NCBI GenBank assembly: GCA_001899255.1
Contig: MKVX01000013.1
Span: 186,001-250,000, forward strand
Length of the DNA: 64,000 nt
Direction: 5' to 3'
Source of the DNA: Rhizobiales bacterium 62-47
GTDB taxonomy: Bacteria; Pseudomonadota; Alphaproteobacteria; Rhizobiales; Xanthobacteraceae
This document shows, in pieces, positions 27,488 through 35,348 of this stretch (its first letter is position 1; each line of letters begins with the position of its first letter). Under the pieces are notes generated by a model. It worked only from the letters and a program-made list of their open reading frames with translations, did no database searches and had not been told where the DNA came from. Both the position numbers and the translations under genes were made by a program.

Positions 27488-28150
27488 ATGGTACAAAAAG
27501 AGAAGATGCCCGCACCCGCGGCAGCTGACGTCCCCGCGCCGAAGCGTCGTGGCAGGCCGCGCGCCTATGAGCCCGATGTCGCGCTCGCCCGGGCACTCGA
27601 CCTGTTTCGCAAGGACGGTTTCGCCGCCACCTCGCTCGACGATCTCAGCACCGCCACCGGCATGAACCGGCCGAGCCTGTACGGCGCGTTCGGCGACAAA
27701 CGCGCGCTCTATATCAAGAGCTATCAGCGCTATCGCGCCGACGCGCGCGCGGCGATGGCCGACATCTTCAAGGTCGAACTGCCGATCCGCCAGCGATTGC
27801 AGCGCATCTATGCGGTAGCGCTCGACATCTATCTGTCGGGCGAGGCGGGGCCGCGCGGTTGCTTCACGGTGATGACGGCGGCTTCCGAAGCTGTGGCCGA
27901 TCCGGATATCCGCGCCATGGTGCTGGAAGGTTTCGGCGAACTCGACAAAGCGTTTGCCATTTGCTTCCGGCGCGCCAAGGAGCACGGCGAATTGCCGGCG
28001 TCCGCCGACCCGGATGTGCTGGCGCAGATGGCGTCGGCGACCATCCACACCATCGCTATTCGCGCCCGTGCCCGCACGCCGCGCAAGCAATTGGAAGCCA
28101 TTGTCCGCGGCGCCATCGACCTGATGTGCGGGCCGGAGAAGAAGCGGTAG
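27488..28150 (+). CDS. TetR/AcrR-family transcriptional regulator
   Basis: A 220-aa TetR protein with a basic N-terminal arm (KRRGRPRAYEPD) and the HTH 'DDLSTATGMNRPSLYGAFGDKRALY'. This matches the YcdC/ComR-like regulators that often govern oxidoreductase or transferase genes ('PRGCFTVMTAASEAVADPDIR' is typical of that subgroup). It is divergently oriented from the GST gene, with 104 bp between. Autoregulation and control of the GST are likely by position. Confidence 0.9.
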   Translation: MVQKEKMPAPAAADVPAPKRRGRPRAYEPDVALARALDLFRKDGFAATSLDDLSTATGMNRPSLYGAFGDKRALYIKSYQRYRADARAAMADIFKVELPIRQRLQRIYAVALDIYLSGEAGPRGCFTVMTAASEAVADPDIRAMVLEGFGELDKAFAICFRRAKEHGELPASADPDVLAQMASATIHTIAIRARARTPRKQLEAIVRGAIDLMCGPEKKR

Positions 28151-28262
28151 ATCAACGGGTTTTTCGCGCATCCACGCCCATGGTGACGCGTCCGCAATTC
28201 GCAGCATGAATCCTCATCCTGAGGCCCTGCTCCTCGCATCGCTGGAAAAAATCTTACCGCCA

Positions 28263-28290
28263 TTGTCGGAATGCCATGGTTCCGTGCGTC
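28263..28290 (+). promoter_or_regulatory. Putative ECF42-type promoter, copy 1 (TGTCGG-N17-CGTC)
   Basis: TTGTCGG at 28263-28269, 17 nt, then CGTC at 28287-28290 followed by CTTGG. It lies 68 nt before the PhnB-like gene. The same two boxes with identical spacing occur at 30837 and 35349. I recall that characterised ECF42 promoters have a TGTCGA-like -35 and a CGA/TC-like -10. Confidence 0.6.
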
Positions 28291-28357
28291 CTTGGTCTGA
28301 AGCCGCCCGTGACGCCGGACGTCATGCTCGGCGCGGCGCAACCGACCGGAGTTCCCG

Positions 28358-28831
28358 ATGCAAAAGATCTCGCCCTGCCTGTGGTTCGACAAGGAGGCCG
28401 AACAGGCCATGAATTTCTATCTGTCGGTCTTCAAGAACAGCAAGGCAGGCGAGATCCTGCGCTACGGCGAGAATGCGCCGATGCCGGCGGGCACCGTGCT
28501 GACCGCGACCTTCGAGATCGAGGGCGTGAGTTTCATCGCGCTGAACGGTGGGCCGCATTTCAAGTTCAACGAGGCGGTGTCGCTCAGCATCGACTGCAAG
28601 TCGCAGGCTGAGGTGGATTACTACTGGGACAAACTCACTGCCGATGGCGGCCAGCCGAGCCAGTGCGGCTGGCTCAAGGACAAGTTCGGCGTGTCGTGGC
28701 AGGTGACGCCGGCCCGCATGATCGAACTGCTGAAGGACCCCGATCCTGCACGTGCGCAGCGAGCGATGCAGGCGATGATGACGATGAGCAAGATCGATGT
28801 CGCGAAAGTGGAAGCCGCGGCCAACGGGTGA
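28358..28831 (+). CDS. VOC/PhnB-like protein (3-demethylubiquinone methyltransferase-like fold)
   Basis: A 157-aa glyoxalase-superfamily protein: 'QKISPCLWFDKEAEQAMNFY' and 'GEILRYGENAPMPAGTVLTATFEIEG' match the 3-dmu-9_3-mt/PhnB subgroup. 'SQCGWLKDKFGVSWQVTP' is its usual end motif. These proteins are not methyltransferases; most have no proven activity. It is preceded by a putative ECF42 promoter and lies close to the ECF42 sigma gene, a common pairing. Confidence 0.85.
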   Translation: MQKISPCLWFDKEAEQAMNFYLSVFKNSKAGEILRYGENAPMPAGTVLTATFEIEGVSFIALNGGPHFKFNEAVSLSIDCKSQAEVDYYWDKLTADGGQPSQCGWLKDKFGVSWQVTPARMIELLKDPDPARAQRAMQAMMTMSKIDVAKVEAAANG

Positions 28832-28851
28832 GGCCGTTGCTGCGGCGTTCC

Positions 28852-29000
28852 GTGACCCTGAGGCGCGAGGCGTTCTTACGCCGAGCCTCGAAGGGCGGCG
28901 GCCATCCTCCATCTTGGGTTTACCCAAGATGGACTTTTGAAGGACGCAAGTTGGCTTGCCAACTTGCTGTGGCTCGCTTTCGATCGCACCTCAGGATGAC
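28852..29000. repeat. Family A paired repeat with two extra internal hairpins
   Basis: The outer ends are GTGACCCTGAGGCGCGAGG and CGCACCTCAGGATGAC. Inside are two further perfect stems, CCATCTTGGG-TTTA-CCCAAGATGG and GCAAGTTGGC-TT-GCCAACTTGC. It is the longest family A copy in the window and fills the gap before the YCII/ECF42 operon. Confidence 0.8.
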
Positions 29001-29094
29001 GTCGTGCTGAGTGGCCTGGAAATTTTCGGTGGGCGCTGCGGCCGCTGCCGGGCATACTCGCGCGCCACATCAACATGACACGGGAACATTGCGC

Positions 29095-29466
29095 ATGCTC
29101 TACGCCATCCTCTGCTACCACGATGAAGACGTTGTCGGCTCCTGGAGCAAGGAGCACGAAGACGCGGTGATGGCCAAGCTCGCCGTGGTGCAGGACAAGT
29201 TGGTCAAACAGGGGCGGCTCGGTCCGGTCGCGCGGCTGCTGCCGACCACGGCGGCGACGACGTTGCGCAAGGACGGCGATCCGCCGCTGGTGATCGACGG
29301 GCCGTATGCTGAAACCAAGGAGCAGTTGCTCGGCTTCTACATCATCGAGGCCAGCGGGCTCGACGACGTGCTAGAGGTCGCGGGCGAGCTCGGCCGCGCC
29401 AATCCCGGCGGCTCCTATGAAATCCGGCCGGTCGGCCTGTTCCGGCCGGGGAGCGTGGCGTCATGA
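29095..29466 (+). CDS. YCII-related (DGPF) protein
   Basis: A 123-aa dimeric alpha-beta barrel protein of the YCII/DGPF family: 'MLYAILCYHDEDVVGSW' at the start and 'LVIDGPYAETKEQLLGFYIIEA', where DGPF reads DGPY. The biochemical role is unknown. Its 3' end overlaps the sigma factor gene by 4 nt (ATGA), the classic DGPF-ECF42 arrangement. The ATG at 29095 is preferred, since the 28 codons upstream come out of the repeat region. Confidence 0.88.
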   Translation: MLYAILCYHDEDVVGSWSKEHEDAVMAKLAVVQDKLVKQGRLGPVARLLPTTAATTLRKDGDPPLVIDGPYAETKEQLLGFYIIEASGLDDVLEVAGELGRANPGGSYEIRPVGLFRPGSVAS

Positions 29467-30731
29467 GCGACCTCGCCTGGATCGACGCGGCGCTGACCTC
29501 GGCGCGGCCCCAGGCGCTCGGCGCGTTGCTGCGCTATTTCCGCGATCTCGACACCGCCGAGGAGGCCTACCAGAACGCCTGCCTGCGCGCGCTGAAGACC
29601 TGGCCGCAGAACGGGCCGCCGCGCGATCCCACCGCGTGGCTGATCCTGGTCGGCCGCAACAGCGGCATCGACGATGCCCGCCGTAACAAGCAGCAGGCGC
29701 TGCCGCCCGACGAAATAATATCCGATCTCGACGACACCGAGAGCGAACTCGCCGAGCGGCTCGACGGTTCGCACTATCGCGACGACATCCTGCGGCTGCT
29801 GTTCGTGTGCTGCCATCCGGATTTGCCGGCGACGCAGCAGATCGCGCTGGCGCTGCGCATCGTTTCAGGTCTCAGCGTCAAGCAGATTGCGCGCGCGTTC
29901 CTGGTCAGCGATGCCGCGATGGAGCAGCGCATCACCCGCGCCAAGGGGGCGGTGGCCAAGGCCGGCGTGCCGTTCGAAACGCCGGGCGCGGTGGAGCGCA
30001 GCGAACGGCTCGCGGCGGTGGCGGCGATGATCTACCTGATCTTCAACGAGGGCTATTCGGCCAGCGGCGAGACCATCGCGCAGCGCGCGCCGCTGTGCGA
30101 CGAAGCCATCCGGCTGGCGCGGCTGCTGCTGCGGCTGTTCCAGAGTGAGCCGGAAATCATGGGACTGACCTCGCTCTTGCTGCTGCAGCATGCCCGCGCT
30201 GCGGCGCGTTACGATGCCGACGGCGGCATCGTGCTGCTCGACGATCAGGATCGCAGCAAATGGAATCGCGGCCTGATCGCCGAGGGCATGGCGCTGATCG
30301 ACAAGGCGATGCGGCATCGCCAGCGCGGGCCGTATCAGGTGCAGGCGGCGATCGCCGCGTTGCATGCCGGTGCGGTGACGCCCGAGGAAACCGATTGGCG
30401 GCAGATCGACCTGTTGTACCGGATGCTCGAAGTGTTGCAGCCGTCGCCGGTGGTGACGCTCAACCGCGCTGTCGCCGTATCGAAGGTGAGCGGCCCGCAA
30501 GCCGCGCTGGACCTGATCGCGCCGCTGGCGCCGCGGCTGGCCGGCTACTTCAACTTTCATGGAGTCAGGGGCGCGCTGCTGATGCAGCTCGGCCGTGGCA
30601 GCGAAGCCCGCGCCGCGTTCGATCAGGCCATCGCGCTGGCCGGCACCACGGCGGAAGCCGCGCATATCCGCATGCACATCGATCGTCTAATGGCGGAAAG
30701 CGCACCCAAAGCGGCCCAGGCCGTCAAGTGA
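29463..30731 (+). CDS. RNA polymerase sigma factor, ECF42 group
   Basis: A 422-aa ECF sigma factor. Region 2 ('LGALLRYFRDLDTAEEAYQNACLRALKTWP', about 20-50) and region 4 ('LPATQQIALALRIVSGLSVKQIARAFLVSDAAMEQRITRAK', about 115-160) are clear. They are followed by the long C-terminal extension diagnostic of ECF42 ('AMIYLIFNEGYSASGE', then TPR-like 'LNRAVAVSKVSGPQAALDLI'). ECF42 factors have no anti-sigma gene and are co-encoded with DGPF proteins, as here. The likely targets are the three TGTCGG-N17-CGTC sites nearby; none precedes its own operon. Confidence 0.92.
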   Translation: MSDLAWIDAALTSARPQALGALLRYFRDLDTAEEAYQNACLRALKTWPQNGPPRDPTAWLILVGRNSGIDDARRNKQQALPPDEIISDLDDTESELAERLDGSHYRDDILRLLFVCCHPDLPATQQIALALRIVSGLSVKQIARAFLVSDAAMEQRITRAKGAVAKAGVPFETPGAVERSERLAAVAAMIYLIFNEGYSASGETIAQRAPLCDEAIRLARLLLRLFQSEPEIMGLTSLLLLQHARAAARYDADGGIVLLDDQDRSKWNRGLIAEGMALIDKAMRHRQRGPYQVQAAIAALHAGAVTPEETDWRQIDLLYRMLEVLQPSPVVTLNRAVAVSKVSGPQAALDLIAPLAPRLAGYFNFHGVRGALLMQLGRGSEARAAFDQAIALAGTTAEAAHIRMHIDRLMAESAPKAAQAVK

Positions 30732-30760
30732 GGCGGTGTGCGGTTAAACCTCCTCCCGCA

Positions 30761-30804
30761 GGGGAGAGGGTCGCAGAGGCAAGGGGAGAGGGTTGCAGAG
30801 GCAA
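30761..30804 (+). repeat. 22-bp tandem duplication
   Basis: GGGGAGAGGGTCGCAGAGGC-AA is followed at once by the same 22 bp with one change (TCGC to TTGC). A third, partial copy (GGAGAGGCTCGC) trails. It derives from a family C-like CTCCCGCAGGGGAGAGG palindrome at its left end. Confidence 0.75.
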
Positions 30805-30836
30805 CCGGAGAGGCTCGCGCAAAAAAATGCGGATCG

Positions 30837-30864
30837 TTGTCGGCATGCCGCCATCCCGTTCGTC
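30837..30864 (+). promoter_or_regulatory. Putative ECF42-type promoter, copy 2 (TGTCGG-N17-CGTC)
   Basis: TTGTCGG at 30837-30843 and CGTC at 30861-30864, again followed by CTTGG. It resembles copy 1 beyond the two boxes (ATGCC after the -35; GCCGCC and CAC/GAC further down), suggesting common descent. It is 92 nt before the second PhnB-like gene. Confidence 0.6.
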
Positions 30865-30955
30865 CTTGGGGAACGCCGCCGGTCACACCATCGTCACGGC
30901 AAGCAGATGATAGACATCGCAACGACGTAAGCCATCGCCAACCAGGAGAAGACGC

Positions 30956-31378
30956 ATGCAGCTCAATCCCTACCTGTTCTTCAACGGCAATTGCGAAGCC
31001 GCCTTCAAGTTCTACGAGACGACGCTCGGCGGCAAGATCGAGGCGATGATGCGTACCGAGGAAGCGCCGAGCGATGCGCAATGCGCGATGGGCGACAGCA
31101 TGAAGGGCAAGGTGATGCATGCCTTCATGCGGATCGGCGATTTCAGTCTGATGGCCAGCGATTCACCGCGCGAGCATTTCGAAAAGCCGCAGGGTTATGC
31201 GGTCTCGCTCAATTATGACGATCCGGCGGAAGCCGAGCGCATCTTCAAGGCGCTATCCGAGGGCGGCACCGTGCCGATGCCGGCCGGGCCGACCTTCTTC
31301 GCGCGGTTCTTCGGCATGTGTGTCGACCGGTTCGGGACGCCGTGGATGGTGAATTGCGCGCTGCAGACCTGTCCGTAG
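30956..31378 (+). CDS. VOC/PhnB-like protein
   Basis: A 140-aa glyoxalase-fold protein of the PhnB type: 'MQLNPYLFFNGNCEAAFKFY' opens the first beta-alpha-beta module. 'FFARFFGMCVDRFGTPWMVNC' closes the second and is the family signature. Catalytic function unknown. AGGAG lies about 8 nt before the ATG. It carries its own putative ECF42 promoter and is separated from the sigma gene by 225 bp of repeats. Confidence 0.88.
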   Translation: MQLNPYLFFNGNCEAAFKFYETTLGGKIEAMMRTEEAPSDAQCAMGDSMKGKVMHAFMRIGDFSLMASDSPREHFEKPQGYAVSLNYDDPAEAERIFKALSEGGTVPMPAGPTFFARFFGMCVDRFGTPWMVNCALQTCP

Positions 31379-31397
31379 GCGGGGCGCGAAGGGTGCG

Positions 31398-31837
31398 TCA
31401 GCGGCAGCGGCGATACAACGCCGCGAGTTCGCGTCCGCGCAGCAGCAGCAGGCGCGAACTCAGGCCGCCACGGCGGTTGATCCAGTCTTGCACCGGCGCA
31501 GGATAGGTCTCCAGCACCCGATCCGACGCTTCCGGCTCGGCGTAGATGCGCCCGCGCCGGTCGATCGATCGTGCGGCGTGGAAACCGAGCACGGCGCGCC
31601 GCGTCACGCAGATGCGCTCCGCCGGCACGATGCTGAGCACCAGCGTGCAGGCCGAGTAGCACGGCCCGTCGATCACGATCTGCTCGCCGGAGTCGCGCAG
31701 TTCCTCGAACAAGGCCAGGAAGCGCGTCACCTCACCGCCGCGGCTGGTGAGATGCGGACTTCCGCGCTGGCCGGTGCGGCGAGCAGCAGGCCCATCAGCA
31801 CGATGCTGCACAAGGCGAAGCGCCTCTGCATCGACAT
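31398..31837 (-). pseudogene. Frameshifted periplasmic protein with ClpP-like motif (COG3904-like)
   Basis: A start at 31837 gives a good signal peptide (MSMQRRFALCSIVLMGLLLA...ASAEVRIS) that runs into a stop 8 codons later. The continuation, in another frame, reads 'SRGGEVTRFLALFEELRDSG' then 'IDGPCYSACTLVLSIVP' and 'VLGFHAARSIDRRGRIY'. The GPCxSAC serine and GFHAA histidine resemble ClpP/crotonase-type catalytic residues. Restoring one base near 31750 would join the two parts into a protein of about 145 aa. It is either a broken gene or a sequencing error. The stop lies 19 nt from the convergent PhnB-like gene. Confidence 0.6.
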
Positions 31838-31866
31838 GCGGCCCGATCCTTGTTGCAAACCGCGCC

Positions 31867-32655
31867 TCACCCGTTCTTGCCTTCGGCGCGCAGCGTCGGC
31901 AGACCGATGCCGGTGGCGTCGAAGCCGCCGTCCACCGCCAGCACCTGTCCGGTGATGTAACTGGCGCGGTCGCTGCACAGGAAGAAGATGGCTTCGGCGA
32001 GTTCGTCCTCGCGGCCGTAGCGGTTGAGCGGAATGGCGTTGTGATAATCGGCGCGGATCTCCGGCGTATGCACGGCCTTGGCCATCGCGGTGTCGACCGG
32101 TCCCGGCGCCACGCCGTTGACGCGAATGCCGAGCGAGGCGAGTTCGACCGCGAACTGCTTTGTCAGATGCGCCAGCCCGGCCTTGCTGGTGCCGTAGGCG
32201 GTGCGCAGCGTCGAGGCGCGCACCGCGGAAATCGACGTGATGTTGACGATGGCGCCGCCGCCATCCTCGCGCATCAGCGGTGCCGCCGCCTTGGTGCATA
32301 GGAACGGCCCGGTGAGGTTGACGGCGAGCACGCGATTCCAGTCGTCGTCGCTGGTGTCGAGCAGCGGCTTGAACACAGCGATGCCGGCATTGTTGACCAG
32401 CGCATCGAGCCGGCCGAATCGTTGGTCGATCTGCGCGATGGCCGCGCGCACGGCTTGCGCATCTGAGACGTCGCAATGCAGCGCCAGCGTGTTGACCGGA
32501 TCGGCGAGAACGGTAACGGCGTCGCGCAGCAAGGCATCTTCGATGTCGAGCAGCGCCACGCGCCAGTCATCGGCAAGAAAACGTTTCGCAACCGCGAGGC
32601 CGATGCCGCGCGCCGCGCCCGTTACCAGTGCCACTTTCTGAGATGTCGTCGTCAT
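31867..32655 (-). CDS. Short-chain dehydrogenase/reductase (SDR)
   Basis: A 262-aa classical SDR. The NAD(P)-binding TGAARGIG is at about 12-19, 'VNNAGIA' near 90, the catalytic Ser in 'NITSISAVRAS' and YGTSK as the YxxxK motif. 'RVNGVAPGPVDTAM' follows. A basic residue is absent where NADPH-specific forms carry Arg, and D at the end of strand 2 ('ALLDIED') suggests NAD. Substrate unknown. The ATG at 32655 is preferred over longer frames. It lies 29 nt upstream of the frameshifted secreted protein, on the same strand. Confidence 0.92.
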   Translation of the reverse strand: MTTTSQKVALVTGAARGIGLAVAKRFLADDWRVALLDIEDALLRDAVTVLADPVNTLALHCDVSDAQAVRAAIAQIDQRFGRLDALVNNAGIAVFKPLLDTSDDDWNRVLAVNLTGPFLCTKAAAPLMREDGGGAIVNITSISAVRASTLRTAYGTSKAGLAHLTKQFAVELASLGIRVNGVAPGPVDTAMAKAVHTPEIRADYHNAIPLNRYGREDELAEAIFFLCSDRASYITGQVLAVDGGFDATGIGLPTLRAEGKNG

Positions 32656-32794
32656 TCCCCTATCCACCGTCACCCTCTCTTCCATCGGCCATCGTCGCGA
32701 ACCGGTCAAGCGGTGTTGCGTGAATCATCTGGCGCAAAGAGTTCGGGCGTCCGCGTGAATTCAACAGACCATCGTTTTGGGTTTGTCTAACGGC

Positions 32795-32904
32795 GTCATC
32801 CTGAGGTGCGCCGAGCGAAGCGCGGCGCCGCGAAGGATGATTGACGTCATCCGTCGTCGCGCCCTTCGAGGCCCAGGGTAAGAACGCCTCGCACCTCAGG
32901 GTGG
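32795..32904. repeat. Paired palindromic repeat, family A
   Basis: GTCATCCTGAGGTGCGCCGAG...GCGAAGGATG and CGCCCTTCGAGG...CGCACCTCAGGGTGGC; the second half has lost part of its inner loop (GGCCCAGGGTAAGAACGCC). Confidence 0.8.
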
Positions 32905-32931
32905 CGGTTTGCGAGTTGGTCTCCTGAAACT

Positions 32932-33033
32932 CTATTTGATGTAAAATATGCAACTGGCGATGATCAGCATTGCCGTCAAAGCCATCGCGTGCGCGAGCGC
33001 CCCTGAAGCCGTCTTTCTGGTGGCATCCTTCAT
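32932..33033 (-). CDS. 33-residue single-span membrane protein
   Basis: The reading frame starts MKDATRKTASGALAHAMA and ends in a hydrophobic helix (LTAMLIIASCIFYIK). A nearly ideal ribosome site, GGGGAGGACAAC, stands directly before the ATG at 33033, which is the main reason to believe it. A charged head and a single helix suggest a small inner-membrane peptide. No family recognised. It is separate from the SDR gene, with a family A repeat between. Confidence 0.45.
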   Translation of the reverse strand: MKDATRKTASGALAHAMALTAMLIIASCIFYIK

Positions 33034-33302
33034 GTTGTCCTCCCCATGTTTGGTTCGGGCATGACTCATCGTGGCGCGAAGCGCGCGAGCCGCCAGATCG
33101 TTTCTACGCAGAACACCCCAATGATGCGCCACCGCCGCGCGTATGTCCCCACACGACGAATGACCCGACTAAAGTTGAGGAAGCAATGCGGCGGGAGTTT
33201 GTCAGAAGGACATATCGTCGGCGCCGTTGCGAGTTCCGATTGCGATGCATTCGATTCAATTGTCGATGCGGTGCTCACGCATGATACTGCGCGAACCAAT
33301 CG

Positions 33303-33809
33303 CTACGCTGGTTTTCTCTTGCGCGCCAGGACGTTGCGATACGCAGCCTGCAAGCGTTCGCCGACAGTGAGCTTGCTCCGCTTGCGGCGCTTGATGCCGA
33401 GATGGGTCTCGCGCAATTCGTCCATGAACTCGGCCCACATTTTCGGACCGCCTTCGCTGAGCAGTTGCGCGCGGATGCCGAGTTCTTCGCTGACCGGAAG
33501 ATGCTTGAATCCCCACGCTGCCATCTGCGCCAGTACCGGCAGGAGTTCAATGCCCTGTTCGGTGAGGCTGTAGATGCCTTTCTGCTTGTGCGTGGGATCG
33601 TCCTCACGGGTGAGGATGCCTTGCTCGACCATCGTCTTCAGTCTGTCGGCGAGAATGTTCGACGAAATGCCTTCCTCGGATTTGGTCAGCAGTTCGCGGA
33701 AATGCCGCCGGTTGCCGAAGATGATGTCGCGAACGACCAGCAGGCTCCATTTGTCGCCGACCACTTCCAGTGTGAGGTTGATCGGGCAGCCCGAGCGTTG
33801 CGTGTCCAT
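33303..33809 (-). CDS. HxlR-family transcriptional regulator
   Basis: A 168-aa winged-helix regulator: 'CPINLTLEVVGDKWSLLVVRDI' is the HxlR start signature. It continues with 'RRHFRELLTKSEEGISSNILADRLKTMVE' (recognition helix) and 'GIYSLTEQGIELLPVL' (wing). HxlR proteins often sense quinones or electrophiles and control a divergent gene, here the RibD-type reductase. A 9-bp inverted repeat in the 97-bp divergent region is the probable operator. Confidence 0.93.
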   Translation of the reverse strand: MDTQRSGCPINLTLEVVGDKWSLLVVRDIIFGNRRHFRELLTKSEEGISSNILADRLKTMVEQGILTREDDPTHKQKGIYSLTEQGIELLPVLAQMAAWGFKHLPVSEELGIRAQLLSEGGPKMWAEFMDELRETHLGIKRRKRSKLTVGERLQAAYRNVLARKRKPA

Positions 33810-33836
33810 TGCCGGCGATATCCATTCCTAGACCGC

Positions 33837-33886
33837 TTGCATTTTCGCACCGGTCTGATTAGCCTGCAACCAGTTGTAAAATGCAA
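33837..33886. promoter_or_regulatory. Inverted repeat TTGCATTTT...AAAATGCAA between hxlR-like and reductase genes
   Basis: TTGCATTTT (33837-33845) and AAAATGCAA (33878-33886) are perfect 9-bp complements, 32 nt apart, in the divergent intergenic region. The right arm abuts GTTGAGGGAG, the ribosome site of the reductase gene. Two HxlR dimers could bind the arms, or each arm could be an end of one operator. Confidence 0.45.
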
Positions 33887-33906
33887 TCAGTTGAGGGAGT
33901 GCACCA

Positions 33907-34452
33907 TTGGCCCGGTTGATCATGTGGAATCTGATGACGCTGGATGGCTTCGTCGAAGGGCCGAACCGCGATATCGGCTGGCATCTCGATGTCTGGGGCG
34001 ATGAGCTCGAGCAGTTGTCGATCGAGCAGGGCAAGGCGGCTGGCGCGTTGCTGTTCGGTCGCGTCACCTATGAGTTGATGGCGAACTACTGGCCGAACGA
34101 GACCGGCGAGGTGGCCGATTTCATGAACGCACTGCCGAAGCATGTGTTCTCGCGTACGCTGCGCACCTCGGGCTGGAACAATACCCACATGCATGGCGGC
34201 GACGTCGCGGCGACGGTCGGTCGGCTCAAGCAGGAGTTCGCGAAGGACATTCTGCTGTTCGGCAGCGCCGATCTGGCGTCGCATCTCATGCCGCATGGGT
34301 TGATCGACGAATTCCGCATCGGCATTTGCCCGATGATCCTTGGCGGCGGCACGCCTTTGTTCAAACCGGGCGCGCCGGTTAAGCTGGCGCTGCGCGATGC
34401 CCGGCCGCTGTCCAGCGGCATCGTCATCAACCGTTACCTGCCTCGGAATTAA
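33907..34452 (+). CDS. Dihydrofolate reductase family protein (RibD C-terminal type)
   Basis: A 181-aa protein of the RibD_C/YyaP-YwjB group: 'LIMWNLMTLDGFVEGPNRDIGW', 'ALLFGRVTYELMANYWPN' and 'ILLFGSADLASHLMPHGLIDEF' are in the expected order. It probably binds NADPH; the substrate is unknown, and it is not a bona fide folA product. It starts with TTG at 33907, with GAGGGAG 8 nt upstream; no ATG is available in the right place. Divergent from the HxlR gene and probably its target. Confidence 0.88.
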   Translation: MARLIMWNLMTLDGFVEGPNRDIGWHLDVWGDELEQLSIEQGKAAGALLFGRVTYELMANYWPNETGEVADFMNALPKHVFSRTLRTSGWNNTHMHGGDVAATVGRLKQEFAKDILLFGSADLASHLMPHGLIDEFRIGICPMILGGGTPLFKPGAPVKLALRDARPLSSGIVINRYLPRN

Positions 34453-34488
34453 CGACAAACGTTCTTGTTGCGCACGAAGGGAAACTCC

Positions 34489-35142
34489 ATGTCGCTGACG
34501 CTCTATCTGCATCCGCTGTCGTCCTACTGCCACAAGGTGTTGATCGCGCTGTATGAGAACGGCACGCCGTTCAAGCCGGTCCACGTCAACCTTGGCGATC
34601 CGGCCGAGCGCGCGATGCTGCTCAAACTGTGGCCGATCGGCAAATTCCCGGTGCTGCAGGATGCGGCGCAGGATCGCGTGGTGCCGGAATCCACCGTCAT
34701 CATCGATCATCTCGATCAGCATTATCCGGGGAAGACGCGCTTCGTGCCGCAGCAGCCGGATGCGGCGCGCGACACCCGCTTCAAGGATCGTTTCTACGAT
34801 CTGCATATTCACAATCACATGCAGAAGATCGTCGGCGATCGCTTGCGGCCGCCCGGTGCCAAGGATCCGCACGGCGTCGCGGACGCGAAGGCCAAGATCG
34901 AGATCGCCTATGGCATGATCGATGCGGAGATGGCGGGGCGGACGTGGGCGATGGGCGACGATTTCAGTCTGGCCGATTGCGCCGCCGCGCCGGCATTGTT
35001 CTACGCCAACAAGGTGGTGCCGTTCACCGATGCGCGGCCGCATCTCGCGGCCTATTTCGCGCGGCTGCAGGCGCGGCCGTCCTACGCGCGCGTGCTCAAG
35101 GAAGCCGAGCCGTACTTCGCGATGTTTCCGCAGGAGCCGTGA
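34489..35142 (+). CDS. Glutathione S-transferase
   Basis: A 217-aa GST: 'LTLYLHPLSSYCHKVLIALYENG' (Ser and Cys close to the first helix), 'IGKFPVLQDAAQDRVVPESTVIIDHL' with the cis-Pro and E-S glutathione pair, and 'FSLADCAAAPALFYANKVVPF' in the helical domain. The ATG at 34489 has GAAGGGAAA in front. It follows the RibD-type gene by 36 nt and probably shares its transcript, suggesting a small detoxification operon under HxlR control. Confidence 0.9.
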   Translation: MSLTLYLHPLSSYCHKVLIALYENGTPFKPVHVNLGDPAERAMLLKLWPIGKFPVLQDAAQDRVVPESTVIIDHLDQHYPGKTRFVPQQPDAARDTRFKDRFYDLHIHNHMQKIVGDRLRPPGAKDPHGVADAKAKIEIAYGMIDAEMAGRTWAMGDDFSLADCAAAPALFYANKVVPFTDARPHLAAYFARLQARPSYARVLKEAEPYFAMFPQEP

Positions 35143-35153
35143 GGTCAAAGCGG

Positions 35154-35272
35154 CGTCATTGCGAGGAGGGTTGGCGACGAAGCAATCCAGACACACTCGC
35201 CAAGAGCTGGATTGCTTCGCGGAGCCTGTGCTCGCACGGCGCAAAGCGCCGATCCGAGTGCTCGCAATGACG
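35154..35272. repeat. Palindromic repeat, family D (GTCATTGCGAGGAGG...CTCGCAATGAC)
   Basis: GCGTCATTGCGAGGAGGGTT and GTGCTCGCAATGACG are the inverted ends. CGACGAAGCAATCCAG and CTGGATTGCTTCGCGG form the inner arms, with a further GGCGCAAAGCGCC hairpin. One copy is seen in this window. It separates the GST gene from the YCII pair. Confidence 0.8.
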
Positions 35273-35348
35273 GGGTTATTGTTTTGAGGTTGTTGTTTAT
35301 CTTTGATCAGGTCTCTGAGTACCCAGACCCCGAAAAAATTGCCGGGGC

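Noticed and set aside
30956..31378. Annotation as a true 3-demethylubiquinone methyltransferase
   Set aside because: The similarity is to the glyoxalase fold named after that activity; there is no SAM-binding motif.
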